A DNA stretch of 7,278 nucleotides from Oribacterium sp. UBA3737 (GCA_002371295.1 DFGZ01000206.1:1-7278); one strand, 5' to 3'. Numbered from the stretch's first letter, positions 1 through 6,761 are shown. Notes: generated by a model not told the origin, from the sequence alone. Numbers and translations: made by a program.

Positions 1-1
1 G

Positions 2-682
2 AATAATGTTTCTGCCGATAATACCAAAAAGCAGCCGGGTCTCATTTCCCGGGATGGAATTTTCAGACCTGTGGATGCCGGAATAATCCTGAACAACAAC
101 AGTAAGGCTCCTTCTGGAGCTCTTATGAACAGTACTGAAGCAGGTGAAGATATAGAATTTTTGAAGCTGAAGGCTCAGCTCAAGAGCGAAAAGGAAGAGG
201 CGGTCCCCGGAATATCTTCCGGCATAATGTCCCTGTCTTCTGCATCCCCTTATCCTGAAACCGGTGCTGGCAGTATTTCCTTCCCTTCAGATTACGACAA
301 GAATAACTACCCTGTTAATGACCTTTCTCAAAATGTGGAGGTTCGTAATCTGGCAGAACCTGAGGATTCAAAGCTGTTCGGTATTTTTACATTCCCGCAG
401 ATCCATAAGTCAAAGGAAAGCAGAAAAACCGAAGCTTTACAGAATGAAGCAACAATAAAAGACAGGCTTGATTCTAAATCCGGGGATCATTCTCTGAGGG
501 GAAAGATTTTGCTTTCTGTTCTTCTTATGATCGCGATTCCCTCTCTGGTCTGGTTCCTGAAAGGTGCTTTTATCTTTAGAAAAACTCTCCCTCTGATCCT
601 GGCTTTAGAAGCCGGCCTGTCTCTCATGATTGCAATTGACCTCATTATGCATAAAATGCCCGATGAGGCTCAAATTGCATAA
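2..682 (+). CDS. Hypothetical protein with C-terminal membrane hairpin (5' end outside window)
   Basis: The reading frame is open from the first complete codon at base 2 to the TAA at 680-682, so the gene begins before the window. A GTG at 71 could be read as a start, but the frame upstream of it is open and no ribosome binding site precedes it, so it is probably internal. The visible 226 residues begin with a hydrophilic stretch of about 165 residues rich in Ser, Asn, Lys, Glu and Pro, probably poorly ordered. Two hydrophobic segments follow, at about visible residues 168-187 (LLSVLLMIAIPSLVWFL) and 196-216 (LPLILALEAGLSLMIAIDLI), joined by a short loop with basic residues. The tail is short and hydrophilic. 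This suggests a protein anchored by a C-terminal membrane hairpin. I recognise no family or catalytic motif. It converges on the 814-1431 gene. Confidence 0.75.
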   Translation, partial: NNVSADNTKKQPGLISRDGIFRPVDAGIILNNNSKAPSGALMNSTEAGEDIEFLKLKAQLKSEKEEAVPGISSGIMSLSSASPYPETGAGSISFPSDYDKNNYPVNDLSQNVEVRNLAEPEDSKLFGIFTFPQIHKSKESRKTEALQNEATIKDRLDSKSGDHSLRGKILLSVLLMIAIPSLVWFLKGAFIFRKTLPLILALEAGLSLMIAIDLIMHKMPDEAQIA

Positions 683-689
683 TACATAT

Positions 690-799
690 TAATACCCATT
701 CCGCCGCCTTTGGTCGGCGGCACAAATAGTGATGAAAAGTATTTTTCACACTAATCTCCATTCCACCATCAAACGGCAGAACAAATAGTGATGTGAAGT
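690..799. repeat. Two imperfect direct copies of a ~50-base element with a hairpin core
   Basis: Copy 1 is 690-740 and copy 2 is 752-799. Both begin TAAT..CCATTCC, have a central segment that can fold, and end in ACAAATAGTGATG followed by two variable bases and AAGT. They differ by one 3-base gap and several substitutions, mostly in the core. The core of copy 1 (701-720) forms a six-pair arm CCGCCG/CGGCGG. The core of copy 2 pairs only weakly, using G-U pairs. The two copies fill most of the gap between two convergent genes. No run of T follows the hairpin on either strand, so it is not a typical intrinsic terminator. It may be a dispersed intergenic repeat family. Confidence 0.6.
701..720. 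other. GC-rich hairpin between convergent genes
   Basis: Bases 701-706 (CCGCCG) pair with 715-720 (CGGCGG). The stem can be extended by two C-G pairs (707-708 with 712-713) if T714 is bulged, leaving a TTT loop. It starts 18 bases after the stop of the plus-strand gene. It could slow or end transcription from either side, but the following bases (CACAAATAG on plus, AATGGGTA on minus) lack a U-tract. A structural role in the repeat element is as likely as termination. Confidence 0.45.
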
Positions 800-813
800 T
801 ATAATCCGCAGTA

Positions 814-1431
814 TTACTCTGCTGCTTCCTTATCCCCGGCTTCCGCTGCCGCTTTTTCTTCTGCATCCAGATCTCTTTCGTAGGTATAATTCAGTATTCC
901 GATATGTTTTTCCAATGCAAAGTCATCCGGAAGATAATCACCAAGCTTTTTTCTATACTCCTGATTGAGTGCTATGGCAGAATAAGCCTTTCCGGAAATA
1001 GTACCTATCATGTCACTGAATTCAGGTCTGTTAGGCAGAATATAGTATACCTTTTCCATTTCTGAAAGATCTGTCTTTACTCTTTTATTGTTAAAGCCGG
1101 TATTTCCGAAGGCATCAACGGTGATAAAAGGAGTGAACACTATGCTGACCCCTTCCTTATTTCCGTCAACAGCATATAGATCAAAAAACTGGGATTCATC
1201 ATCCCCCTTACCTCCGGCGAACTCGCCTCTTATCCATTTGACTGAACCAACAATCTCCCGGTTAACAAATTGCTCCATGGTAACACTGGGTGTGTTGGGA
1301 TCTCTCATATCCTTTAACCACTCACCCTGGATATACTTTATGTTTCTTTTTACGTATCTGGGATATATGGATGGAAATTCTTCCTGTTTTATAAGTAATA
1401 CAACCCTCTCTACGCTATACCATCTCTTCAT
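814..1431 (-). CDS. Hypothetical soluble protein, 205 residues, downstream of tcdA
   Basis: The start is the ATG at 1431, because GAGGTG lies five bases upstream of it. An in-frame ATG at 1452 would add seven residues (MRWRGDF) but has no ribosome binding site. The protein has no signal peptide and no membrane segment, so it is probably cytoplasmic. It starts MKRWYSVERVVLLIKQEEFP, is mixed and charged throughout, has several aromatic-rich strand-like segments in the middle (for example VSIVFTPFITVDAFG), and ends in an acidic, Ala/Glu-rich tail of about 19 residues that is likely disordered or helical. I recognise no family or active-site motif. The gene lies 62 bases after the stop of the TcdA-like gene on the same strand, with no clear terminator between them, which suggests co-transcription. 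Function unknown. Confidence 0.8.
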   Translation of the reverse strand: MKRWYSVERVVLLIKQEEFPSIYPRYVKRNIKYIQGEWLKDMRDPNTPSVTMEQFVNREIVGSVKWIRGEFAGGKGDDESQFFDLYAVDGNKEGVSIVFTPFITVDAFGNTGFNNKRVKTDLSEMEKVYYILPNRPEFSDMIGTISGKAYSAIALNQEYRKKLGDYLPDDFALEKHIGILNYTYERDLDAEEKAAAEAGDKEAAE

Positions 1432-1435
1432 AAAA

Positions 1436-1442
1436 TCACCTC
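1436..1442 (-). promoter_or_regulatory. Ribosome binding site that decides the start at 1431
   Basis: The minus strand reads GAGGTGATTTT directly before the ATG. The Shine-Dalgarno-like GAGGTG has normal spacing to the 1431 start. The upstream in-frame ATG at 1452 has only AT-rich sequence before it. Confidence 0.7.
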
Positions 1443-1493
1443 GCCAACGCATAAATAAATATCTTTCTTTATTTTAATAATTCCCAGAGATTT

Positions 1494-2252
1494 TTACCAG
1501 TCTTTTATAAGATCCTTTATAACTTCTCCACCAATTATCATTCCTGCAACAGATGGTACAAATGCCACAGATCCGGGGGGTGCCTTTTTGAAAGCTCCGG
1601 AAGCAGCATCGTGATAAGCGGAAGTTTCCGACTCATCAGGCGATTTTTCCACATTTCCCTTCGGTTTTACAGGTAATTCAGTGGAGAAAACGACTTTAAG
1701 CTTCTTTATACCTCTTTTTTTAAGTTCATGACGCATAACTCTGGCCAGAGGATCTATGGAGGTTTTATAAATGTCAGCAACCTGGAATTTTGTAGGATCC
1801 AGCTTATTTCCTGCCCCCATACTGCTAAGCACCGGTGTCCCTGCTTCATTACAGGCTGCTATTATCTGTATCTTGGCTGTAACGGTATCTACAGCATCCA
1901 CAACATAGTCATATTCCCGAAAATCAAATTCATGACTGTTTTCGGGAAGAAAAAACATCCTGTGTGCGTTAACTCTGCACTCGGGATTTATGTCGTTGAT
2001 CCTTTCTGCCATTACATCAACTTTATATCTTCCGATGGTTTTTTTCGTGGCTATGATCTGACGGTTGATATTGGATTCATTAACTGTGTCATTATCCACC
2101 AGGTCAATGCTGCCTACCCCGGTTCTGGCCAGAACTTCACATACATATCCCCCGACGCCTCCTACACCAAACACTATCACTCTTTTATTTTTAAGCCTTT
2201 CCACAGCCTCTTTCCCGAGAAGTAACTCGGTTCTGCTGAATGTAGTTTCCAT
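1494..2252 (-). CDS. tcdA: tRNA threonylcarbamoyladenosine dehydratase (ThiF/E1-like family)
   Basis: The 252-residue product matches the TcdA (CsdL/YgdL) branch of the ThiF/MoeB/E1-like family. This family uses ATP to cyclise the t6A modification next to the anticodon of ANN-decoding tRNAs into ct6A, in the cytoplasm. Visible motifs: the N-terminal FSRTELLLG typical of the branch (5-13), the nucleotide-binding glycine loop GVGGVGG (29-35), the acidic residue after strand two (D53 in LVDNDTV), NINRQ with the arginine used in adenylation (61-65), K77, and DAVDTVTAK (119-127). The C-terminal GSVAFVPSVAGMIIGGEVIKDLI is also typical. Length is close to the E. coli enzyme. The start at 2252 has AGGAG five bases upstream. 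It is the first gene of a probable two-gene operon, behind a candidate promoter with a perfect -35 box. Another E1-like activity is possible but less likely. Confidence 0.9.
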   Translation of the reverse strand: METTFSRTELLLGKEAVERLKNKRVIVFGVGGVGGYVCEVLARTGVGSIDLVDNDTVNESNINRQIIATKKTIGRYKVDVMAERINDINPECRVNAHRMFFLPENSHEFDFREYDYVVDAVDTVTAKIQIIAACNEAGTPVLSSMGAGNKLDPTKFQVADIYKTSIDPLARVMRHELKKRGIKKLKVVFSTELPVKPKGNVEKSPDESETSAYHDAASGAFKKAPPGSVAFVPSVAGMIIGGEVIKDLIKDW

Positions 2253-2286
2253 GATAACTCCTGTAATAATCCCAAATCACATAGCA

Positions 2287-2316
2287 TGTATCCGTCCTGT
2301 ACATTACCTATGTCAA
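2287..2316 (-). promoter_or_regulatory. Candidate sigma-A promoter for tcdA operon
   Basis: On the minus strand a perfect -35 TTGACA lies at 2311-2316. With an 18-base spacer, the -10 would be GATACA at 2287-2292, only a 3/6 match. The site lies between the terminator of the kinase gene and the tcdA ribosome binding site, where a promoter is expected. The -10 is weak, so the exact placement is uncertain. Confidence 0.5.
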
Positions 2317-2335
2317 CACTATCTTCATGCTTACT

Positions 2336-2364
2336 AAAAAACCGTCGCCCCGGGGCGACGGTTT
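2336..2364 (-). terminator. Strong intrinsic terminator after the kinase gene
   Basis: Read on the minus strand, an 11-pair stem (2354-2364 with 2339-2349; core CCGTCGCC/GGCGACGG) closes on a four-base CCGG loop and runs into six T residues (2341-2336). It begins 13 bases after the stop codon of the gene at 2378-3127. On the plus strand only three T follow the stem, so it works mainly for minus-strand transcription. It insulates the kinase unit from the tcdA promoter that follows. Confidence 0.9.
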
Positions 2365-2377
2365 CATCATACTTTGT

Positions 2378-3127
2378 TTACATCAAATCTGCAACGTTAA
2401 GCCAGTTTTCGAGAATTTCTTTCTCTTCAGGTCTCTTCTTGGTAAGATTTGCTGCTGCAACGATAGGCAGCCACTTATGTACATAGCTCTTATCTGTATT
2501 TGTCTTTGAACAGAAATCATTATAATACTTCTCAGCTGCATCCTTATTCTTGAGATACAAAATGGTATAAGTTCTTGCAACATCTGCACTGGCATTACCC
2601 TGTGAAGCATGTACCCAGTCAATAAGATACATACTTCCATCATCCTTAACGATGATGTTTGAAGGTCTTAAGTCTCCGTGGAGAAGCTTAAAGTGCTTTG
2701 GCATAGACTCAAGTCTTGTAAGAAGCTCATATCTGGTACTTGAATCAATGGTATTTAACCCGTTGATCTGATAAGTCAGCTTGTCTCTAAGCTTCTGGAG
2801 AAGAGGTGCCTTCTTTGTGAAGATAAGAAGCTGAAGGTCTACCATCTTTCCAATATACTCGTCAAGCTTGTCCGGATTTTCATCCATAAGCTGCTGAAGA
2901 GTCTTTCCTTCAATGTACTCTTTTTCGATGATCCACTGTCCATCTTCAACTCTGATGCCGATTATCTTTGGTACGTTTATCCCGTCAATATTCTCAACAC
3001 GAGTATTGATAAATGCCTCATGGAAAACTTCAGACTTATCAAAATCTTTGGCAAATATCTTTAAGATTTTATCTCCGTCGCGATAAACACTCTGAGTTGC
3101 TTTTTGTGATAATAACTCTCTTGCCAT
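2378..3127 (-). CDS. APH/choline-kinase-fold phosphotransferase
   Basis: The 249-residue protein has the layout of the aminoglycoside phosphotransferase/choline kinase superfamily (PF01636-like). An N-lobe with the probable ATP-binding lysine K23 (ILKIF) and E37 is followed by a hinge around IIEKEYIEGKTL (66-77). The catalytic loop HGDLRPSN (150-157) supplies the base D152 and N157, and the metal-binding aspartate is D170 in LIDWVHASQGN. The following SADVARTYTILYL resembles the small Firmicutes/Fibrobacter group described as TIGR02172; this is recalled, not searched. It should transfer phosphate from ATP to a hydroxyl on a small molecule; the substrate cannot be read from sequence. Drug resistance is not implied. 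It is cytoplasmic, with no signal or membrane segment. The start has AAGGAG eight bases upstream. It lies 142 bases after glgB, with its own candidate promoter and a strong terminator. Confidence 0.85.
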   Translation of the reverse strand: MARELLSQKATQSVYRDGDKILKIFAKDFDKSEVFHEAFINTRVENIDGINVPKIIGIRVEDGQWIIEKEYIEGKTLQQLMDENPDKLDEYIGKMVDLQLLIFTKKAPLLQKLRDKLTYQINGLNTIDSSTRYELLTRLESMPKHFKLLHGDLRPSNIIVKDDGSMYLIDWVHASQGNASADVARTYTILYLKNKDAAEKYYNDFCSKTNTDKSYVHKWLPIVAAANLTKKRPEEKEILENWLNVADLM

Positions 3128-3205
3128 GTTCCTGTCTCCTTTACATATAACCCTTATGTATTCACTGTCGTTCTAAAAATGTCCATCCGTTCTTTGGATA
3201 AACCT

Positions 3206-3234
3206 ATCATACTACAGTGCTTTCCAAAAGGAAA
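3206..3234 (-). promoter_or_regulatory. Candidate promoter for the kinase gene
   Basis: On the minus strand a good -10, TATGAT (3206-3211, 5/6 match), is preceded at 17 bases by TTTCCT (3229-3234), a weak -35 with 3/6 match. Use of this site would give a leader of about 70 bases before the ATG at 3127. No recognised riboswitch or strong structure was seen in that leader. Confidence 0.4.
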
Positions 3235-3269
3235 CAAAAATCGTTAAAAAAATAACAAATTTTTTATTA

Positions 3270-5294
3270 TCAATAATTGAACCTGAATACTGCGCATCCG
3301 TAGGCCGGTAATGAATATTTGATACGGAATGGTTTACCGTCACATTCTCCTTTTTCTGCAAGATAAACATTCTTTGCATCCGCTCTTGTATTTCCGTTTT
3401 CATCCAGGATCAAAGTATATTTGGTCTTTACAGGTGCTCCTACCATGTAGTCCTTTCTTTCCATAGGAGTCATATTGATAACGAAGAGAAGGCTGTTCTT
3501 TCCGGTCTTGTCCTTTCGTATAAAGCTGAAAATGGATCTGTCATTATCATCGGCATTGATCCACTCAAATCCCTGCCAGCTGTCATCAAGCTCCCACAAA
3601 GCAGGATATTTTCTGTACATATGAAGGAGATCCCTCATAAATTCATGTACATTCTTATGCCATGGTTCATCCATGAGATACCAGTCCAAAGCCACATTCT
3701 CATTCCACTCATGAAGCTGGGCAAAGTCCTGTCCCATGAAAAGAAGCTTCTTTCCGGCATGGCCAAACATGAACAGATAGCCGCACTTCAGATTCCTGAA
3801 CTTGTCCTCATAGATTCCGGGCATCTTGTTTATCATGGAGCACTTAAGATGCACTACCTCATCATGTGAAAGTACAAGAATGAATTTTTCGGCAGTGGCA
3901 TAGCTCATACCGAAGGTCATAAGGTTATGTGCACCCTTACGGAATAAGGGATCCAGCTTCATGTAATCAAGGAAGTCATGCATCCAGCCCATATTCCACT
4001 TATAGGTAAATCCCAGACCGTCATCCTCGGGAGGAGTTGTTACCTTCGGCCAGGCTGTGGACTCCTCTGCGATGATCATGGTTCCGTCTTTTCTGCCGCG
4101 TATTACGGAATTGAGATGCTTGAAGAACTCCATGGCATCCAGATTTCCGTTGCCTCCAAACTTGTTCGGACACCACTGACCATCCTTACGTCCATAGTCA
4201 AGATATAACATCGATGCAACCGCATCCACACGGAGTCCGTCTATATGGTACTCGTCATACCAGTAAAGAGCGTTTCCGATCAGGAAATTCTTTACCTCAT
4301 TCTTGCTGTAGTTAAATATCTTTGTGCCCCAGTCAGGATGCTCTCCCATACGTGGATCCGGATATTCATAGGTGGGGGTACCGTCAAAATCCGCAAGTCC
4401 CTGGGCATCCTTCGGGAAGTGTGCCGGAACCCAGTCAAGAATGACTCCGATTCCCTTCTGGTGCAGATGATCCACCATGTACATAAAATCCTTGGGGGAA
4501 CCGTATCTGCTGGTAGGTGCATAATAACCTGTAACCTGATAACCCCAGCTTGCGTCCAGAGGATGCTCGGCTATTCCCATAAGCTCCACATGGGTGTATC
4601 CCATATCATTACAATACTGTGCAAGCTCATCTGCTGCCTCTCTGTAATTATAGAAACCGTTCTTCTCTTCCCGGTTTTTCTTACGCCATGAACCTATATG
4701 ACATTCGTAAATGGCCATAGGCTGTGCAAATGTCGGTGTTCCGGCTCTTTTGCTGAGCCACTCACCATCCCCCCATGGATAACCGGCTACATCAGCAGTC
4801 TTTGAAGCGGTTCCGGGTCTGTATTCTGCAGAAAAAGCATAGGGATCGGCTTTATATAATATTTCGCCTCTCTGGGTATGTATGGCGAATTTGTAGAGCT
4901 CATCATAACCCATGTTTTCTATAAAGCCTTCATATATTCCGCTGTCTTCCAGGGGAAGCATATAATTCGCTTCCACATCCCATCCGTTTCTGTCGCAAAC
5001 GATGGCTACAGCCTTGGCATGAGGTGCCCAGACAGCAAAATGCATTCCCTTCTTTCCGTTGAGTACAGCAGGATGTGCTCCCATCTTCTGATAAATCTTG
5101 TAATTTCTGCCTTCTCCAAAAAGATAACGGTCTAACTGCGTTAAAAATACGGGATCCAATTCTTCCATATTCTGCCTCTTGGTTTTTGATGCATCAACGG
5201 AAACTGCGGTCACAGGTGTGTTTTTTATCGCTACGTTACTTTTTTCCACCTTAGGTTTAGTTATTTTTTTTCTTCTTGATGACCTAGCTGACAT
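3270..5294 (-). CDS. glgB: 1,4-alpha-glucan branching enzyme (GH13)
   Basis: This 674-residue cytoplasmic enzyme would cut alpha-1,4-glucan chains and rejoin them through alpha-1,6 bonds, forming branches in glycogen. Order of parts: a basic, low-complexity extension (about 1-45), a CBM48-like N-terminal domain (about 80-165), the GH13 barrel (about 195-560), and a C-terminal beta domain (about 570-674). Active-site motifs are intact: region I DWVPAHF (287-293), region II DGLRVDAVASM with nucleophile D357, region III IIAEEST with acid E410, and region IV LSHDEV with D478. The segments YKWNMGWMHD and KKLLFMGQDFAQ are characteristic of branching enzymes. Where many GlgB proteins read VHGK after HDEV, this one reads VHLK. 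It is shorter than E. coli GlgB (728 residues). It lies 30 bases after the GH13 amylase-like gene, in the same probable operon. Identification is firm. Confidence 0.95.
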   Translation of the reverse strand: MSARSSRRKKITKPKVEKSNVAIKNTPVTAVSVDASKTKRQNMEELDPVFLTQLDRYLFGEGRNYKIYQKMGAHPAVLNGKKGMHFAVWAPHAKAVAIVCDRNGWDVEANYMLPLEDSGIYEGFIENMGYDELYKFAIHTQRGEILYKADPYAFSAEYRPGTASKTADVAGYPWGDGEWLSKRAGTPTFAQPMAIYECHIGSWRKKNREEKNGFYNYREAADELAQYCNDMGYTHVELMGIAEHPLDASWGYQVTGYYAPTSRYGSPKDFMYMVDHLHQKGIGVILDWVPAHFPKDAQGLADFDGTPTYEYPDPRMGEHPDWGTKIFNYSKNEVKNFLIGNALYWYDEYHIDGLRVDAVASMLYLDYGRKDGQWCPNKFGGNGNLDAMEFFKHLNSVIRGRKDGTMIIAEESTAWPKVTTPPEDDGLGFTYKWNMGWMHDFLDYMKLDPLFRKGAHNLMTFGMSYATAEKFILVLSHDEVVHLKCSMINKMPGIYEDKFRNLKCGYLFMFGHAGKKLLFMGQDFAQLHEWNENVALDWYLMDEPWHKNVHEFMRDLLHMYRKYPALWELDDSWQGFEWINADDNDRSIFSFIRKDKTGKNSLLFVINMTPMERKDYMVGAPVKTKYTLILDENGNTRADAKNVYLAEKGECDGKPFRIKYSLPAYGCAVFRFNY

Positions 5295-5300
5295 TCTTTT

Positions 5301-5305
5301 CCTCC
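5301..5305 (-). promoter_or_regulatory. Ribosome binding site fixing the glgB start
   Basis: GGAGG lies six bases upstream of the ATG at 5294. This supports the longer protein with its lysine/arginine-rich N-terminal extension, rather than a start at the internal Met43 (MEELDPVFL). Confidence 0.75.
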
Positions 5306-5324
5306 ATTAAAAAAATCATTTATC

Positions 5325-6650
5325 TCATTTTATTTTTATAATCTTTCCCGAATTCGGTTCAAGATTTATCATGATCCTGTCATCCTGCTCGATCTCAATC
5401 TCTTCTTCCGTAATGAGATCAAAGGCAACATTACCCTTCACAGGCAGGCTTACATAGAATACAGCCGGTTCTTCTGCATTGTTTAGTGCCGTTATCACCG
5501 CACTGTTAGTATCTACGCGGGCATATGCCCATTGCTTACATTGGAGATAAAGCTCTTTATACTGTCCCATGTGAAGCTCTGAATTCTTACCGTGTATTTC
5601 CGCAAGCTTGGCGACAAAGGAAGTAAAGCTGTTGGGCTTCATTTCGTCAATATTGATGGAAGGTCTCAGAGGACTGTCATCACAACCGTCCTTCTTCCTG
5701 CCTTCAAGTCCGAATTCACCGCCATAGTAGATTGAAGGCTTGCCCGGCATGGTAAAAAGAGCCATGTAACAGGGCTTAAGGTTATCTTTATTTTCAAGCT
5801 TTGAAGCGATCCTGTCCACATCATGATTCTCAAGGAACAGATACAGATCCCTCGCAATATTCATATTCCGATTGAGATTATGGGCAATCTCAAAAAAGTT
5901 ATGGCTGTTGAAACCGCTGTAAATGGATTTATGAAGCTCATAGTTTGTGACTGAATGCAGGGTTTCAGCATTAACCCATCTTGGATACTCCCCATGTATA
6001 ACCTCACCCATAAGCCAGAAATCCGGCTTCATCTGGGTCGTGAAGTATCTTAAGGACTTTTGGAAGTTGATATCCAGAACATCAGCACAGTCAAGCCTCA
6101 ATCCGTCGATATCAAAGGTATCTACCCAATACTGTACCACTTCTATGAGATATTTCCGCATATGCTCATTGTTGAAGTTAAGCTCCGGAAGCTCCCATGC
6201 CCCACGCCATGCGGAATAGCCGAAATTATCACCTCTCGGTGAACGACCTCCGAAATTGATGCCTTTGTACCAGTCCTTATACTGACTGTCCGGTCCCTTT
6301 TCCCTTATATCTTTAAATGCAAAAAAGTCTCTGCCTGTGTGATTAAAAACTGTATCAACTATTACGTGGATGCCGTAATTATGGGCCGTATCCACAAATT
6401 TCCGAAAGTCTTCATTGGTACCGAGTCTGCGGTCTACGGTTTTGTAATCAGTGGTGTCATACCCATGACTTCCTGACTCAAAGAGCGGTCCAATGTATAT
6501 GGCGTCACATCCCAGTACCTTAAGATAGGGGATAAAAGCCGTAAGCTGATCAAAGCGGCGTCTCACTTTTCCGCCATCGTTAACTTTTTCAGCTCCCACC
6601 ATACCAAGCGGATACATATGATAAAAAATTGCACTATCGTACCAGGCCAT
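5325..6650 (-). CDS. GH13 alpha-amylase family glycosidase (neopullulanase/maltodextrinase-like)
   Basis: The 441-residue protein is a GH13 barrel starting near its first residue (WYDSAIFYHMYPLG), with a short C-terminal beta domain (about 365-441) and no separate N-terminal domain. Catalytic regions are complete: I DTVFNH (99-104), II GLRLDCAD with nucleophile D187, III LMGEVIHG with acid E216, and IV ENHDVDR with D277. The region V segment LPELN (154-158) resembles the MPKLN of the neopullulanase/cyclomaltodextrinase group more than the QPDLN of oligo-1,6-glucosidases. There is no signal peptide, so it should act in the cytoplasm on maltodextrins or glycogen-derived chains. It is about 130 residues shorter than classical neopullulanases, which carry an N-terminal dimerisation domain. 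GGAGG lies four bases before the ATG. With glgB 30 bases downstream it forms a probable glucan operon. The precise substrate is uncertain. Confidence 0.88.
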   Translation of the reverse strand: MAWYDSAIFYHMYPLGMVGAEKVNDGGKVRRRFDQLTAFIPYLKVLGCDAIYIGPLFESGSHGYDTTDYKTVDRRLGTNEDFRKFVDTAHNYGIHVIVDTVFNHTGRDFFAFKDIREKGPDSQYKDWYKGINFGGRSPRGDNFGYSAWRGAWELPELNFNNEHMRKYLIEVVQYWVDTFDIDGLRLDCADVLDINFQKSLRYFTTQMKPDFWLMGEVIHGEYPRWVNAETLHSVTNYELHKSIYSGFNSHNFFEIAHNLNRNMNIARDLYLFLENHDVDRIASKLENKDNLKPCYMALFTMPGKPSIYYGGEFGLEGRKKDGCDDSPLRPSINIDEMKPNSFTSFVAKLAEIHGKNSELHMGQYKELYLQCKQWAYARVDTNSAVITALNNAEEPAVFYVSLPVKGNVAFDLITEEEIEIEQDDRIMINLEPNSGKIIKIK

Positions 6651-6691
6651 ATTTCCTCCGTTTGTAAAAAATATTCTGCAATGGTCATCAG

Positions 6692-6720
6692 TCGATAAAG
6701 GATTCTTTCGTTACTACCAA
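6692..6720 (-). promoter_or_regulatory. Weak candidate promoter for the GH13-glgB operon
   Basis: On the minus strand TTGGTA (6715-6720, 4/6 to TTGACA) is spaced 17 bases from TATCGA (6692-6697, 3/6 to TATAAT). The position, about 42 bases before the GH13 start codon, is plausible. The spacer contains an imperfect dyad (CGATAAAG with CTTTCG on the plus strand, 6693-6710) that could be a repressor site. Both calls are tentative. Confidence 0.3.
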
Positions 6721-6744
6721 AAATTTACGATGTAAGCCATATGG

Positions 6745-6761
6745 TTTTGAGTACCTCAAAA
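6745..6761. repeat. Perfect 7-base inverted repeat upstream of the GH13 gene
   Basis: TTTTGAG (6745-6751) and CTCAAAA (6755-6761) flank a three-base centre (TAC). The site lies between the aminotransferase stop and the candidate GH13 promoter, about 95 bases before the GH13 start codon. It may be a regulator binding site or part of the aminotransferase terminator; the three-base loop is small for an RNA hairpin. Confidence 0.4.

Noticed and set aside
71..73. GTG as the start of the first plus-strand gene
   Set aside because: The frame stays open upstream to the window edge and no ribosome binding site precedes the GTG, so the gene more likely starts outside the window.
645..866. 73-codon minus-strand frame across the repeat region
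   Set aside because: It overlaps the end of the membrane protein gene and of the 205-residue protein gene and translates the repeat copies. The two copies read as unrelated peptides in it, which argues against coding.
1432..1452. Upstream ATG giving a seven-residue longer version of the protein at 814-1431
   Set aside because: It has only AT-rich sequence before it, and the added codons contain the good Shine-Dalgarno site for the ATG at 1431.
1728..2225. 165-codon open frame on the plus strand
   Set aside because: It lies wholly antisense to tcdA, whose protein is clearly conserved, and its translation shows no recognisable domain.
2378..3127. Aminoglycoside resistance gene
   Set aside because: The fold family is shared with many metabolic kinases, and the motifs resemble a small uncharacterised paralogue group. 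Nothing in the context points to resistance or mobility.
3236..3269. Possible terminator after glgB
   Set aside because: The sequence is AT-only with a four-pair GTTA/TAAC stem around a T-run; there is no GC stem, so it does not qualify as an intrinsic terminator.
4245..4691. 148-codon open frame on the plus strand
   Set aside because: It is antisense to the catalytic barrel of glgB and has no ribosome binding site or recognisable protein features.
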